Positions 17,964-27,394 of a stretch of 64,000 nt of DNA are shown piece by piece; within the stretch, counting starts at the first letter, position 1, and the number at the start of each line of letters is the position of its first letter. Source of the stretch: Hymenobacter jeollabukensis (lineage in GTDB: Bacteria; Bacteroidota; Bacteroidia; Cytophagales; Hymenobacteraceae); contig NZ_VAJM01000002.1 in assembly GCF_005771675.1 (NCBI RefSeq), positions 310,001-374,000 of the forward strand. The letters are read 5' to 3'. Below the pieces are notes generated by a model, which ran no database searches, was not told the DNA's origin, and saw only the letters and a program-made list of their open reading frames with translations. The position numbers and the translations under genes were made by a program.

Positions 17964-20129
17964 ATGTTCTATTCCTCGTTCAGCCAGTTCAACGGCGCCT
18001 CCACCGATGCCTCGCTTTCCAACTTCTACTACCAGGCTTCGGGCGGCAACAACGCGTCTCAGCCCTTCCGGGTCATTGCCGAAGCATTTCCGGAGCGCGT
18101 CAATGTGCCGTTTACTGGAGCCATAGACTATGTAAGCTACAACGATAAGGTACTGGCCTATATCCGCGACAACTACCCTGACTTCGATTGGTCCCGGTTT
18201 GATTTGCGGACCAACTACCCGAAATTCCAGTTCGACAATAGCCAGACCGCACCCGACGGTGTGCTGGATTATGTCGTCATTTGCTGGCGGGGAAACGACG
18301 GGACGCCTTATAGTACCGGGCCTAACGGGACAAAGATTAGCAGCGGCGGTGGCCAGGTAGGAGCTACCAGCATCAGTGATTTTGTCTTTCCGGCTACGGC
18401 CAACCGCCGCGAATATAAAATTAGATACGGCCGGGGCGGGCACACCGAATCCTACAACACCCTGGGCATTACCCATGAGGTATTTACCCACGAGTTTGCT
18501 CACAACCTATACCACAGCCCCCACCACTCGGGCGCCAACGGGGCGCACGGACGCCACCTGTACGCCACTTACGGCTGGAACATGATGGGCGAAGTGACGC
18601 GCGTGATGTATTCGACCAGCGCCTGGGAACGGTGGTACCTGGGCTGGACGGAGCTGCGCACCGGCCCCAATCAGGACAATAGCAACATCACCGGGGCCAG
18701 TTCGCTGGTGGAAACTAATGGCCTGTTTACGCTACGGGATTTTATGAGCACCGGCGACGTGATGCGATTGAACATTCCGGGTACCAACCAGTATTTGTGG
18801 CTGGAAAACCGGGCTGGCGAGGGGCCATTCGACCAACGCATTCCCGTGGGTTGGCAACACGGCGGCGACGGCATACCGTTTCAGCCCGCGCCGCGGGGCC
18901 TGCTGGCGGTGGTGGAGGACCTGGGCGGCAGCCGGAGCTACCCGCTGGGCTGGACGCGCGTAAAAGACGTCAACGGGCTGCGGGTGCTGTCGGCGGAAGG
19001 GCAGTTCGACTATACGCCCTCGGCAACACGCTTTCCATTCAATAACCACGTCTGGCGGGACACCTACGACTACCGAAACCTGCGGCCCAACCCGGCCGGG
19101 GGCCATAACGAGGCCACGCTGATCCGCCTCGACGCGGACCGCAGCCGCGTCATCCGCTACGATTCGTGCTCGGCCAACGGGGACTGTTTCAACGGCGGCA
19201 ACGAAGGCGCTATTCTGGCTGTGGTCGACGGCAAGATAACCGACGGCTTCCTGGGGCCGCACCTGGGCGCACAGCGCGTGGGCTACAAAATCGGCCTCGA
19301 TACCAACCCCATGCTGCTGCCGCACCAGCGCTACGATGCCGCCGCCGATGCCCTGCGGCCCGTGATGTTGCACGGGCTGTCGGTGGAAATCGTGGGCGTG
19401 GATCCGGGGACCTCCGACCTGACCCTGCGGGTACGCTACGACGACACCTACATTCGGCAGGATACGCGCTGGACGGGGAACTTAGTGGTGCAGGACGTGC
19501 CGGGTGCCGCCAATGGACACGACGTGAACGTGCGCGGTGGCGCGACGCTGCTCCTCGACCGTAGCGGCACGCCTAACCGGACACAGGCCGGCCCCCAAAG
19601 CGACTTCGTGAATCCTACGACCGTGCGCGTGGCCACCGGGGCCCGCCTGAACCTGGAGCTGACGGCGCAGCTGGTGCTGGAAGGCACCGGCACCCAACTC
19701 TACGTAGAGGATCAGGCCAGCATCCGGGCCACGGCCAATTCCAAGCTGATTTTACGCGCTGGTACCACGTTGAGCCTGAACACCCGCGCCGATCTGGACG
19801 ATGGCGGCAACAGCTTGGTGATGGAGCCCGGCAGCCGGCTCATCATTCGCAGTACCGGTGTCACCATTACCGGACGCGGCACGCCGCAGCTGATGGTGTA
19901 TCCCAATCCCGCGGCGCAGGCCGTGCGGTTTGCCGTGGCCGGCGCCGTCGATGGCGCCCGATGGCAGTACCGCCTGCTGAACGTGCATGGGAAAACGATT
20001 CAGAGCGGGTCGATACATGACCCCGAGGGGCAGATGGTACTGCCTGGCGTACCGCCCGGGCAATACGTGCTGGAGGCAACCGCCCCCGACGGCCGCCAGC
20101 GGCTAAACAAACGCATAGACGTACGCTAA
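17964..20129 (+). CDS. M6-like zinc metalloprotease with T9SS sorting domain, C-terminal part
   Basis: In phase with the 17574 frame and separated from it only by a TAG and one Gly codon. It has 721 residues from an internal ATG at 17964. The zinc site HEFAH (residues 176-180) sits in THEVFTHEFAHNLYHSPHH, and a Met-turn-like GWNMMGE follows at about 204-210; both fit a zincin protease related to M6. A long beta-rich middle is followed by a type IX C-terminal sorting domain (LMVYPNPAAQAVRFAV...GQYVLEATAPDG). Translated alone, this piece would lack a signal peptide and could not be secreted. The intact protein would be an exported protease of roughly 850 residues. Confidence 0.75.
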   Translation: MFYSSFSQFNGASTDASLSNFYYQASGGNNASQPFRVIAEAFPERVNVPFTGAIDYVSYNDKVLAYIRDNYPDFDWSRFDLRTNYPKFQFDNSQTAPDGVLDYVVICWRGNDGTPYSTGPNGTKISSGGGQVGATSISDFVFPATANRREYKIRYGRGGHTESYNTLGITHEVFTHEFAHNLYHSPHHSGANGAHGRHLYATYGWNMMGEVTRVMYSTSAWERWYLGWTELRTGPNQDNSNITGASSLVETNGLFTLRDFMSTGDVMRLNIPGTNQYLWLENRAGEGPFDQRIPVGWQHGGDGIPFQPAPRGLLAVVEDLGGSRSYPLGWTRVKDVNGLRVLSAEGQFDYTPSATRFPFNNHVWRDTYDYRNLRPNPAGGHNEATLIRLDADRSRVIRYDSCSANGDCFNGGNEGAILAVVDGKITDGFLGPHLGAQRVGYKIGLDTNPMLLPHQRYDAAADALRPVMLHGLSVEIVGVDPGTSDLTLRVRYDDTYIRQDTRWTGNLVVQDVPGAANGHDVNVRGGATLLLDRSGTPNRTQAGPQSDFVNPTTVRVATGARLNLELTAQLVLEGTGTQLYVEDQASIRATANSKLILRAGTTLSLNTRADLDDGGNSLVMEPGSRLIIRSTGVTITGRGTPQLMVYPNPAAQAVRFAVAGAVDGARWQYRLLNVHGKTIQSGSIHDPEGQMVLPGVPPGQYVLEATAPDGRQRLNKRIDVR

Positions 20130-20134
20130 TCGGT

Positions 20135-21559
20135 ATGAGAGCTAAAGCACTGATTACCGGATTTGCGCTGCTGTGGTGGGCCACCGCTGCATTTGCGCAA
20201 TGGCCGGGCAGCCCGTTTGCTTGGCAGAACGGCTACGGCACGGCGCAGTACGAGAGTGGCGGATATGCTGTGCGACTACAAGGGGGGTACCTGATGGTGG
20301 GCACGCACGGCATCCCGAACAGCACGCGCAGCGCATTGTACGTGGTTCGCCTCAATGACATAGGCGATACGCTCTGGACTCGAAATATAATGCCGCAACG
20401 ACTGCAATGGTTTGAACCCCAGGGCATAATCCAAGATGGCGCTGGGAATTTGGTAGTATCGGGTAGTTGCCGGGGCTGGGGCGCCACCATGGGCGACGCG
20501 TTCGTGCTGAAAATGAACACCCAGGCCGATACGGCCTGGGTCCGCACGTTTCAGACCACCGGAACCGACTCCTTTCTCGGCCCCACGCTCAGCACGGATG
20601 GCAATTATTTCGTGTACGGGTGGATCAACTTTCAGAACCGGGTGCTCAAGGTTTCGCCGACCGGGGCCGTGCTCTGGAACGTGGCCAGCAACCACAGCAG
20701 CGCGTTTCTGGGCAACAACACCGCGCTGCTGGCCGTGGGGGGCGGGGGCTGCTGGGTGTTTTCCAACGGCCCCGACGCCCAGCAGCAGCGCCTAGAAACG
20801 CGGGTGCACGCGCTGACGGGGGCGGCGGGCACCGAAACCGCACAATGGCTGTTGCCCCGGTTTCAGTACCCGGTCACGCATGTGGCCACGCTCAACAACG
20901 AAATCGTGGTGAGCGGCAGCCAGGAAATGGCCAAGCTCACGCCCCAGGGCGACACCGTATGGACGCGCAGGTTTGCCCGCTCGCGGCCGGGCTGGGCCTG
21001 GGTGGCCCGTGCCGTCCAGCCGGACGCGCTGGGCGACTACGCGGTGCTGGCCGAGGCGGGCGGCGGCTCACCGTACAGCTACCAGTTTCAGCTGCTGCGC
21101 ATCGATTCGCAGCGCGGGCAGGTGCGCAACGACACGCTGCTCTTGCGCCCCACAGGCAACACCTATCCCAAAAGCCTGCTGCTGGCCCCCAACGGGGACT
21201 ATTTCATCAGCGGCTACACCCCGGTGGGCCCCAGCGGCGGGCCTGATCTGATTGCGGCCCAGTTTCGGCGCTTCAAGCCCCTGCCCACCCGGGCGGCCCA
21301 ACGGCTGGCCGAGGTACTACAGGTGTACCCCAATCCGGCCGGCGGCGCTGCCGTGCAGGTGCGGTTACCGGACGGGCTGGGCCGGGGTGCCAACCTGGTC
21401 ATAATCGATGCGCGGGGGCAGACGGCCCGGCGGCAAGCGGTGCCGGCCGGGCAACAGTTGCTTGTGTTGCCGGTGGCCGCGCTATCGGCGGGGCTGTACG
21501 TAGTGCGCCTGCAGGCCGCCGATGGGCGCGTCTGGGGCGGCCGTCTGGTGCGCGAGTAA
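20135..21559 (+). CDS. Secreted repeat protein with T9SS C-terminal sorting domain
   Basis: A 474-residue protein beginning five bases after the protease stop, so probably cotranscribed. The signal peptide is MRAKALITGFALLWWATAAFAQ. The body has repeated blade-like units with GDTLW and GAVLW motifs (NDIGDTLWTRNI, SPTGAVLWNVAS, TPQGDTVWTRRF), suggesting a beta-propeller. The last about 80 residues (VLQVYPNPAGGAAVQVRLP...AGLYVVRLQAADGR) form a type A T9SS sorting domain. It is expected to be exported across the outer membrane; its function is unknown. Confidence 0.82.
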   Translation: MRAKALITGFALLWWATAAFAQWPGSPFAWQNGYGTAQYESGGYAVRLQGGYLMVGTHGIPNSTRSALYVVRLNDIGDTLWTRNIMPQRLQWFEPQGIIQDGAGNLVVSGSCRGWGATMGDAFVLKMNTQADTAWVRTFQTTGTDSFLGPTLSTDGNYFVYGWINFQNRVLKVSPTGAVLWNVASNHSSAFLGNNTALLAVGGGGCWVFSNGPDAQQQRLETRVHALTGAAGTETAQWLLPRFQYPVTHVATLNNEIVVSGSQEMAKLTPQGDTVWTRRFARSRPGWAWVARAVQPDALGDYAVLAEAGGGSPYSYQFQLLRIDSQRGQVRNDTLLLRPTGNTYPKSLLLAPNGDYFISGYTPVGPSGGPDLIAAQFRRFKPLPTRAAQRLAEVLQVYPNPAGGAAVQVRLPDGLGRGANLVIIDARGQTARRQAVPAGQQLLVLPVAALSAGLYVVRLQAADGRVWGGRLVRE

Positions 21560-21585
21560 GCTGCCCGGATTCTACACCTCTGACC

Positions 21586-21623
21586 CCCGAAGCCCCGCCC
21601 GATTGTCGGTGCGGGGCTTCGGG
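21586..21623 (+). terminator. 13-bp perfect hairpin terminator
   Basis: CCCGAAGCCCCGC (21586-21598) pairs with GCGGGGCTTCGGG (21611-21623), just downstream of the T9SS cargo gene. Confidence 0.7.
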
Positions 21624-21739
21624 CTATACGGCGGGCAAGCAACCCTACCCCGCTCGCGGCCGACGTTGGCGCGCCCGGGGCAGCCAACGTCGGCTGCCGC
21701 CGGTGTAGTACCTTTAACGCCGTCCCTGAGTTTTCTTAC

Positions 21740-23971
21740 ATGACCCACCCGTTCAAGACGTTTCAAACCTTCGGCCTGGCTGCGGGCCTGTTGTTTAGCG
21801 CCGCCCCGGCGGCCGTATTGCTGCCCGCCGCGCCCGCCGTGGCCCAGCAGCGCCAGGCCATTACCCTCGAAGACCTGTGGGTGAAAGGCACTTTCGCCGC
21901 TCGCTCGGTGCAGGGCTTCAACTGGATGCGCGACGGCCGCTACTACTCCGCCCTGGAAAAAGGCGAGGTGGTGCAGCACGACGTGACGACCGGCCAGGCC
22001 ACCCAGACGCTGGTAGCCAGCCAGCAGCTGAAGCCCGTGGGCTCCGATCAGCCCATCAGCGTGGATGGCTACGAGTTCAACGCCGACGAGCAGAAGATGC
22101 TCTTCAGCACCGCCACCGAGCCCATCTACCGCCGCTCGACGCGCGCCAACTACTTCGTGTACGACCGCGCCGCCCAGAAGCTGGTGCCGCTGAGCACCGG
22201 CGGCAAGCAGAGCTACGCCACCTTCTCGCCCGACGGCCGCCGCGTGGCATTCATGCGCCAGAACAACATGTACGTGGTGGACCTGCAGACCATGCAGGAA
22301 ACGCCCATCACCACCGACGGGCAGATCAATAAGCTCATCCACGGCGGCGGCGACTGGGTGTACGAAGAGGAATTCGAGGTGTCACGGGCCTTCAAATGGT
22401 CGCCCGACTCCAAGCAGCTGGCTTACATCAGCTTCGACGAAAGCCGCGTGCCCGAGTACAACCTGCAGGAGTGGGGCCCGCTCTACCCCAAGGACTACCG
22501 CTACAAGTACCCCAAGGCCGGCGAGCCGAACTCCATCGTGACCGTGTCGGTGTACGACGTGGAGGGCAAGCGCACGACCAAGATGGACATTGGTAGCGAG
22601 ACGGACCAGTACATTCCGCGCATCGAGTGGACGAAGACGCCCGGCCTGCTGAGCATTCAGCGCACCAACCGCCTGCAAAACAAGCTGGAGCTGCTGCACG
22701 GCAACACCGCCACCGGCAAAACCGAGGTGGTGTGGACCGACACCGACAAGGCCTACGTGGACGTGACCGACGATTTGCGCTACCTGAAGAACGGCAAGCA
22801 GTTCGTGGTGACGTCGGAGCGCGACGGGTACCGCCACATCTACCTCTTCGACATGAAGGGCAAGCTGGTGAAGCAGCTCACCCAGGGCGCGTGGGAAGTG
22901 TCGGAGTTTGTGGGCGTGGACGAAGCCAAGGGCCAGGCCTACTACCTCTCGGCCGAAGCTTCGCCGCTGCAGCGCCACCTCTACCGCGTCGACCTGAAGG
23001 GCAAAAACAAAACCCGCCTGGGCGAAGCCGGCAACGGCACCGACGTGGTGAACATGAGCCCCGACTTCCGCTACTACCTCAACTACCACTCGGCCGCCAA
23101 CGAGCCGCAGACGGTGAGCCTGCGCAACGGCCAGGACGGCAAGCTGGTGAAAGTACTCGAAGACAACGCCAAGCTCAAGCAGCGCATGCAGGAGTACGGC
23201 TTCGTGCCCCAGGAAACCTTCTCGTTCAAGACCTCGGAGGGCGTCACGCTCAACGGCTGCACCATCAAGCCGGCCAACATGGAAGCCGGCAAGAAGTACC
23301 CGGTGCTGACCTTCCTCTACGGCGGCCCCGGCTCGCAGAAAGTGCTCGACAAGTGGAACAGCGTGGATTACTACACCTGGTTCCAGATGCTGGCCCAGCA
23401 GGGCTACGTGGTGGCCATCGTGGACAACCGCGGCACCGGTGGGCGCGGCGCGGAGTTCAAGAAGTGCACCTACGCGCAGATGGGCAAGCTCGAAACCATC
23501 GACCAGGGCGAGGCTGTGAAGTACCTCGGCGCCCAGCCCTGGGCCGATAAAGGCCGCATCGGCATCTTCGGCTGGAGCTACGGCGGCTACCTGGCGGCCC
23601 TGGCCATGACCAAAAACGCCGACCTCTACAAAGCCGGCATTTCGGTGGCCCCGGTCACGAACTGGCGCTACTACGACACCATCTACAGCGAGCGGTACCT
23701 GAAAACCCCGCAGGACAATGCCGCCGGCTACGACGACAACTCGCCGGTGCAGTTTGCCAACCTGCTGAAGGGCAAGTACCTGCTGGTGCACGGCACCGGC
23801 GACGACAACGTGCACTTCCAGAACTCGGTGGCCTTTACCGACGCGCTGGTGAAGGCCAACAAGGACTTCGAGCAGCTGTACTACCCCAACCGCAACCACG
23901 GCATCTACGGGGGCAACACCCGCCTGCACTTGTTCCGGCAGATGACCAACTTCCTGCTGCAGAACCTGTAG
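21740..23971 (+). CDS. Dipeptidyl peptidase IV (S9 family)
   Basis: A 743-residue exported serine peptidase that removes Xaa-Pro or Xaa-Ala dipeptides from peptide N-termini. An N-terminal signal or anchor precedes the eight-bladed DPPIV propeller. Its substrate-binding Glu pair is at residues 209-210 (GDWVYEEEFE). The alpha/beta-hydrolase domain carries the triad Ser613 (GWSYGGY), Asp688 (GTGDDNVHF) and His720 (NRNHGIYGG). All catalytic parts are intact. It is a periplasmic enzyme in Bacteroidota and works with other exported peptidases, consistent with the secreted protease upstream. It is monocistronic by context. Confidence 0.95.
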   Translation: MTHPFKTFQTFGLAAGLLFSAAPAAVLLPAAPAVAQQRQAITLEDLWVKGTFAARSVQGFNWMRDGRYYSALEKGEVVQHDVTTGQATQTLVASQQLKPVGSDQPISVDGYEFNADEQKMLFSTATEPIYRRSTRANYFVYDRAAQKLVPLSTGGKQSYATFSPDGRRVAFMRQNNMYVVDLQTMQETPITTDGQINKLIHGGGDWVYEEEFEVSRAFKWSPDSKQLAYISFDESRVPEYNLQEWGPLYPKDYRYKYPKAGEPNSIVTVSVYDVEGKRTTKMDIGSETDQYIPRIEWTKTPGLLSIQRTNRLQNKLELLHGNTATGKTEVVWTDTDKAYVDVTDDLRYLKNGKQFVVTSERDGYRHIYLFDMKGKLVKQLTQGAWEVSEFVGVDEAKGQAYYLSAEASPLQRHLYRVDLKGKNKTRLGEAGNGTDVVNMSPDFRYYLNYHSAANEPQTVSLRNGQDGKLVKVLEDNAKLKQRMQEYGFVPQETFSFKTSEGVTLNGCTIKPANMEAGKKYPVLTFLYGGPGSQKVLDKWNSVDYYTWFQMLAQQGYVVAIVDNRGTGGRGAEFKKCTYAQMGKLETIDQGEAVKYLGAQPWADKGRIGIFGWSYGGYLAALAMTKNADLYKAGISVAPVTNWRYYDTIYSERYLKTPQDNAAGYDDNSPVQFANLLKGKYLLVHGTGDDNVHFQNSVAFTDALVKANKDFEQLYYPNRNHGIYGGNTRLHLFRQMTNFLLQNL

Positions 23972-23996
23972 GGTTCAGCCGTAGCTGAAAATTACC

Positions 23997-24036
23997 GGCG
24001 CCCCCGGTCCGCAGCGCGCTGCGGACCGGGGGCGCC
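23997..24036. repeat. Perfect 40-bp palindrome
   Basis: Bases 23997-24016 (GGCGCCCCCGGTCCGCAGCG) are the exact reverse complement of 24017-24036, with no loop. It lies 26 bases after the DPP IV stop and can act as a terminator, though no T run follows. Confidence 0.85.
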
Positions 24037-24062
24037 GCCGTTGGGGGCCGCAGCCCGGCCGA

Positions 24063-24309
24063 AGGACCTGAAAACTTCAGATGGCCCGCTAAACCTTCCG
24101 CGGACCGACCGGAAAACTCCGAACGCTCCACTGAACCTTCCGCGGACCGACCGGAAAACTTCGGTCGGCCCGCTGAACCTTCCGTGGGCCGACCGGAAAA
24201 CTTCGGCCGGCCCGCGGAACCTGTCGTGGGCCGACCGGAAAACTTCGGACGCTCCACGGACCCTTCCGCGGGCCGACCGGAAAACTTCGGACGGCCCGCG
24301 GAAGTATTT
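24063..24309. repeat. 42-bp tandem minisatellite, about 6 units
   Basis: Units beginning CCGACCGGAAAACT start at 24105, 24147, 24189, 24231 and 24273, exactly 42 bases apart. A partial unit lies upstream from 24063, and the last unit decays after 24300. Since 42 is a multiple of three, reading frames stay open on both strands and translate as 14-residue repeats. No frame has an obvious start context or family, so I do not call a gene. Confidence 0.88.
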
Positions 24310-24631
24310 TTCGGTCATCCGCAAAAGCCCGGGGCCGTCAGCTGGCTTGCCAGGGCTTTTCAGCCCTGTGGCGGCCGGTATGGGCCATTACGTGCGCCCG
24401 TTGCCGAGGGCGCCGCCGGCAAGCCGGACGTTAAGTAATGACAGGTTGCCGGGCCGGGACGCGCGGTTTTCAGCCAAAAAATGCGTCATTGGGTGAATAA
24501 CTCGGGGCCGAATGCGGAGTAGGGCGGGCGGCGGAGCGTTGTTCCCGGTGGGAGCGAGGCCGGATGGTGACGTAAGAAAATGCGCGGCGCGTCGTTCCTG
24601 CGGCGCTGTTTCTGCGTAAAGCCTCGTCGAT

Positions 24632-25780
24632 ATGCGCACGTCCCGACTGAATCCTGTGCTGCTGGGCGCACTGCTGCTGGGCGCAGCCGCCTGCCAGCGC
24701 GAAACCGCCGCCCGCACCGAAAAGCCGAATCCGGCCACCGAGGTATCCGCTACGGATACTGCCCTGCCCGCTGAGGCCCCCTTGGCCACGCGCCGCGACT
24801 GGCACCGCCTCGCCCGGCGCACCAACCCGCACGCCCCGCTGATTCACTACGCCGCCGTGCGCCGCCCGGCCAGCCTGCCCGCGCCCGCGCTGCCCACCGA
24901 GGCCCGCCTGCTGGACCTCACGCTCAAGCCCAGCGAGTTTTTTCGCATCGACCCCACCCAGCCCGCCGAAGTGCGCGGCCGTGAGGGCACCGTGGTGCGC
25001 CTGCCCGCCGGGGCCCTGCTCGACGCCCGTCAGCAGCCCGCGCAAGGGCCGGTGTGGCTGGAGCTGAAGGAGTGTCTGGCCCTGGCCGACCTGCTGCTCT
25101 CCGACCACGTCAGTACCGGCCCCGACGGCACGCCCATGCAGGCCGGCGGCATGCTGCTGGTGCGCGCCGTGACCAGCAAGGGCCAGGCCCTGCACCTGGC
25201 GCCCGGCGCCGCCATCGTGCTGAACCTGCCCGCCGAGCTGCACGCCGGCCGCCAGCTCTACCACAGCCCCGACCGCCAGCACTGGGCCGCCCTGCCCGCC
25301 GACACCGCCCCCGAAAGCGGCCCCGCGTATGCCCAGGCTTCCTCCACCGCCGGCAGCAGCATCCTCGATACGCCCGCCGAAAGCAGCGCCAACCACAACC
25401 CCGCGCCGCTGACCGCCTTGGCTGAACCCGGCCTCGACTGGCTGCGCAGTACCGAGCTGGGCTGGCTGAGCTGCCTGCGCGGCTGGCACCCCGAAGGCGC
25501 CGCCCAGCTGCTGGTGCCCACCGAGGCCGATGACCACACCGTCGTGCGCCTGGTGTACCCCGAGGCTGGCGTCATCCTGGCCGGGCAGCCGCAGGCTGCG
25601 GGCTACGCCTTCCAGGGGCTGCCCGCCCAGCAGCGGGCCGTGCTGGTGGGCCTGCGCTACGAGGGCGGCAACGCCTTCCTGGCCGTGCAGTCCCTGGCCC
25701 CCGGCGACACCGCCGCCCCGCTGGAATTCCGCGAAGTCAGCCTCGCCGACATCGAGCAGCGGCTGCAGGAGCTGCGCTAA
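24632..25780 (+). CDS. Lipoprotein, unknown function
   Basis: A 382-residue lipoprotein with the signal MRTSRLNPVLLGALLLGAAAC (Cys21). The mature protein is rich in Ala, Pro and Leu. A segment near residues 90-210 (GTVVRLPAGALLDARQQPAQ...VWLELKECLALADLLLS) has the cadence of ZU5-like or other beta-sandwich domains in Bacteroidota lipoproteins. I do not recognise a catalytic motif. It is followed by a GT-C-like gene on the same strand. Confidence 0.75.
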   Translation: MRTSRLNPVLLGALLLGAAACQRETAARTEKPNPATEVSATDTALPAEAPLATRRDWHRLARRTNPHAPLIHYAAVRRPASLPAPALPTEARLLDLTLKPSEFFRIDPTQPAEVRGREGTVVRLPAGALLDARQQPAQGPVWLELKECLALADLLLSDHVSTGPDGTPMQAGGMLLVRAVTSKGQALHLAPGAAIVLNLPAELHAGRQLYHSPDRQHWAALPADTAPESGPAYAQASSTAGSSILDTPAESSANHNPAPLTALAEPGLDWLRSTELGWLSCLRGWHPEGAAQLLVPTEADDHTVVRLVYPEAGVILAGQPQAAGYAFQGLPAQQRAVLVGLRYEGGNAFLAVQSLAPGDTAAPLEFREVSLADIEQRLQELR

Positions 25781-25823
25781 CCGCCTGAACGGACCCGCCG
25801 GCCCGATTCGGGAGGGGCGGCGC

Positions 25824-25831
25824 TACCTTTG
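25824..25831 (+). promoter_or_regulatory. Candidate Bacteroidota -7 element (TACCTTTG)
   Basis: TACCTTTG matches the TAnnTTTG consensus and lies 39 bases before the ATG at 25871. I see no convincing TTTG -33 element at the usual spacing. Confidence 0.35.
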
Positions 25832-25870
25832 CGGCGGCGCGGCCATCAGCGGCGCCTGCTTATTCCGGGT

Positions 25871-27376
25871 ATGAACTTGTCTTTTCTGGCCACGCGCACG
25901 GTGCCGCGCTGGTTCTGGCCCGTGCTGCTGGGGCTTAATTTCCTGGTGCACCTGCCGTTTTTCGGCCTGCCGCCCAAGGGCGCGCACTCCTGGCGGCAGT
26001 GCAACACCATGGCCGTGGCCCGCAACCTCTACGAAGAGGGCATGAACCCGCTGCGCCCCCGCGTGGACCGGCGCGGCGCCTCCGACGGCGTAACGGGCAT
26101 GCAATTCCCGGCCTACGAGTGGGCCGTGGCCGCCGGCTACCAGGTGCTGGGCTTCCACGAAAGCATTCCGCGGGTGGTCAACTGGCTGATTTTCGCCGCC
26201 GGCCTGGCCGCCTTCTGCGCCCTGGCCCGGCTGCTGAGCGGCTCGGCCTGGGCGGCGGCCGTGGGCACCTGGGCCCTGGCCTGGAGCCCCGAGCTGTTCT
26301 ACCACAGCATCAACGCCCTGCCCGACGTGCTGGCCCTTGCGGCTTCCATCGGCGGGCTGTACTACTTCCTGCGCTGGTACCAGGCTGAAGACGCTCAGCC
26401 AGGTAGCTACGCGCTGGCTCTGGTGCTGACCACGCTGGCCGGCCTCACCAAGCTGCAGTACCTGGCCATCGGGGCACCCATTGCCGTGCTCATCCTGCGC
26501 GACCTGTGGCTGCGCCGCCTGCCGTGGGGGCGCCTGCCCGCGCTGGGCGTTTTCGGCGCCGTGGCCGTAGGAGTGCCGCTGGCCTGGTACGCCCGCGCCG
26601 TGCGGCTGATCAAGGCATCGGGCCTGGCTGATTTCGGGCTGGAGCTGCGCCCGGCCGATAGCCTGAGCACCGCCCTGCGCATCCTGCGCGAAAACCTCAC
26701 CTCCGATTTGCCCGAGCTGCTCGTCGGCTTCCCCGGCTTCGTGCTGCTGCTGCTGGGTCTGGTGGCCCTGGTGCGCGGCGGCTACGTGCGGCGCTTCTGG
26801 TTTCTGCCGCTGCTGGCCTGGGCGGCGGTGCTGCTGGCCTATCACCTGATCGAGTTGAGCCAGATGGACGTGCACCAGTACTACATGCTGCCCTACCTGC
26901 CCCTGCTGATGCTGACGGTGACCCTGGGCGCCGCCCGGCTGCAACGACAGAAGCGCGGCGCCCTCTGGCTGGCCCTGCTGCTGGGCCTGCAGCCCGTAGC
27001 CGCCGCCATCCGCGTGATTCCCAGCCGCTGGGGCGGCGGCCCGCGCGAAATACCCGCCGAGCTGTACTACCCCGAATCCCGCGCCGCCCTGGAAACCGCC
27101 GTGCCCAACGACGCGCTCTGCCTCGTCGGCCCCGATATATCCGGCTGCAAGTACTTCTACTTCCTGCACAAGAAAGGCTTCGGCTTCGGCGCGCCTGAGG
27201 ACCTGTGGAACGCCAAGCCCGACGGCAGCACCCTACTCGACAGCGCCGTGCGCCACGGGGCCCGCTACCTCTACACCAACGACTCCACCGCCCTCGGCAA
27301 CGCACGGGTGCGGCCGTACCTGGGCCGCGAAATCAAGCAGGTAGGGGAGTTTCGGGTGCTGGAGCTGCGGCGCTAA
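25871..27376 (+). CDS. GT-C/ArnT-like (GT39-type) polytopic glycosyltransferase
   Basis: A 501-residue inner-membrane protein with about ten hydrophobic segments and a soluble C-terminal part. The first extracytoplasmic loop has the ArnT/PMT-like cluster GAHSWRQCNTMAVARNLYEEG, then GVTGMQFPAYEW, typical of enzymes that transfer sugars from polyprenyl phosphates on the periplasmic side. The ATG at 25871 starts the first membrane helix and follows a TACCTTTG element. It is paralogous to the gene at 41074 (shared HSW and G-x-FP motifs). Acceptor and sugar are unknown. It converges on the aldehyde dehydrogenase with an 18-base gap. Confidence 0.8.
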   Translation: MNLSFLATRTVPRWFWPVLLGLNFLVHLPFFGLPPKGAHSWRQCNTMAVARNLYEEGMNPLRPRVDRRGASDGVTGMQFPAYEWAVAAGYQVLGFHESIPRVVNWLIFAAGLAAFCALARLLSGSAWAAAVGTWALAWSPELFYHSINALPDVLALAASIGGLYYFLRWYQAEDAQPGSYALALVLTTLAGLTKLQYLAIGAPIAVLILRDLWLRRLPWGRLPALGVFGAVAVGVPLAWYARAVRLIKASGLADFGLELRPADSLSTALRILRENLTSDLPELLVGFPGFVLLLLGLVALVRGGYVRRFWFLPLLAWAAVLLAYHLIELSQMDVHQYYMLPYLPLLMLTVTLGAARLQRQKRGALWLALLLGLQPVAAAIRVIPSRWGGGPREIPAELYYPESRAALETAVPNDALCLVGPDISGCKYFYFLHKKGFGFGAPEDLWNAKPDGSTLLDSAVRHGARYLYTNDSTALGNARVRPYLGREIKQVGEFRVLELRR

Positions 27377-27394
27377 CGGCGCTTAACTGCCCGC

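Larger units (their letters stand above)
23972..24631. other. 660-base gap: palindrome, minisatellite, no convincing gene
   Basis: Between DPP IV and the next lipoprotein lie the 40-bp palindrome, the 42-bp minisatellite and about 320 bases of unique sequence. That unique part presumably holds the promoter of the downstream gene. Open frames across the array exist on both strands (for example 24041-24496 plus, 23992-24324 minus) but are explained by the repeat period. Confidence 0.7.

Noticed and set aside
24063-24309. CRISPR-like array
   Set aside because: The units are contiguous 42-bp tandem copies with no unique spacers and no cas genes nearby.
23835-24496. Repeat-peptide genes across the 42-bp array
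   Set aside because: Open frames exist on both strands simply because the period is a multiple of three, and starts differ between frames. I kept the array as a finding, not a gene.
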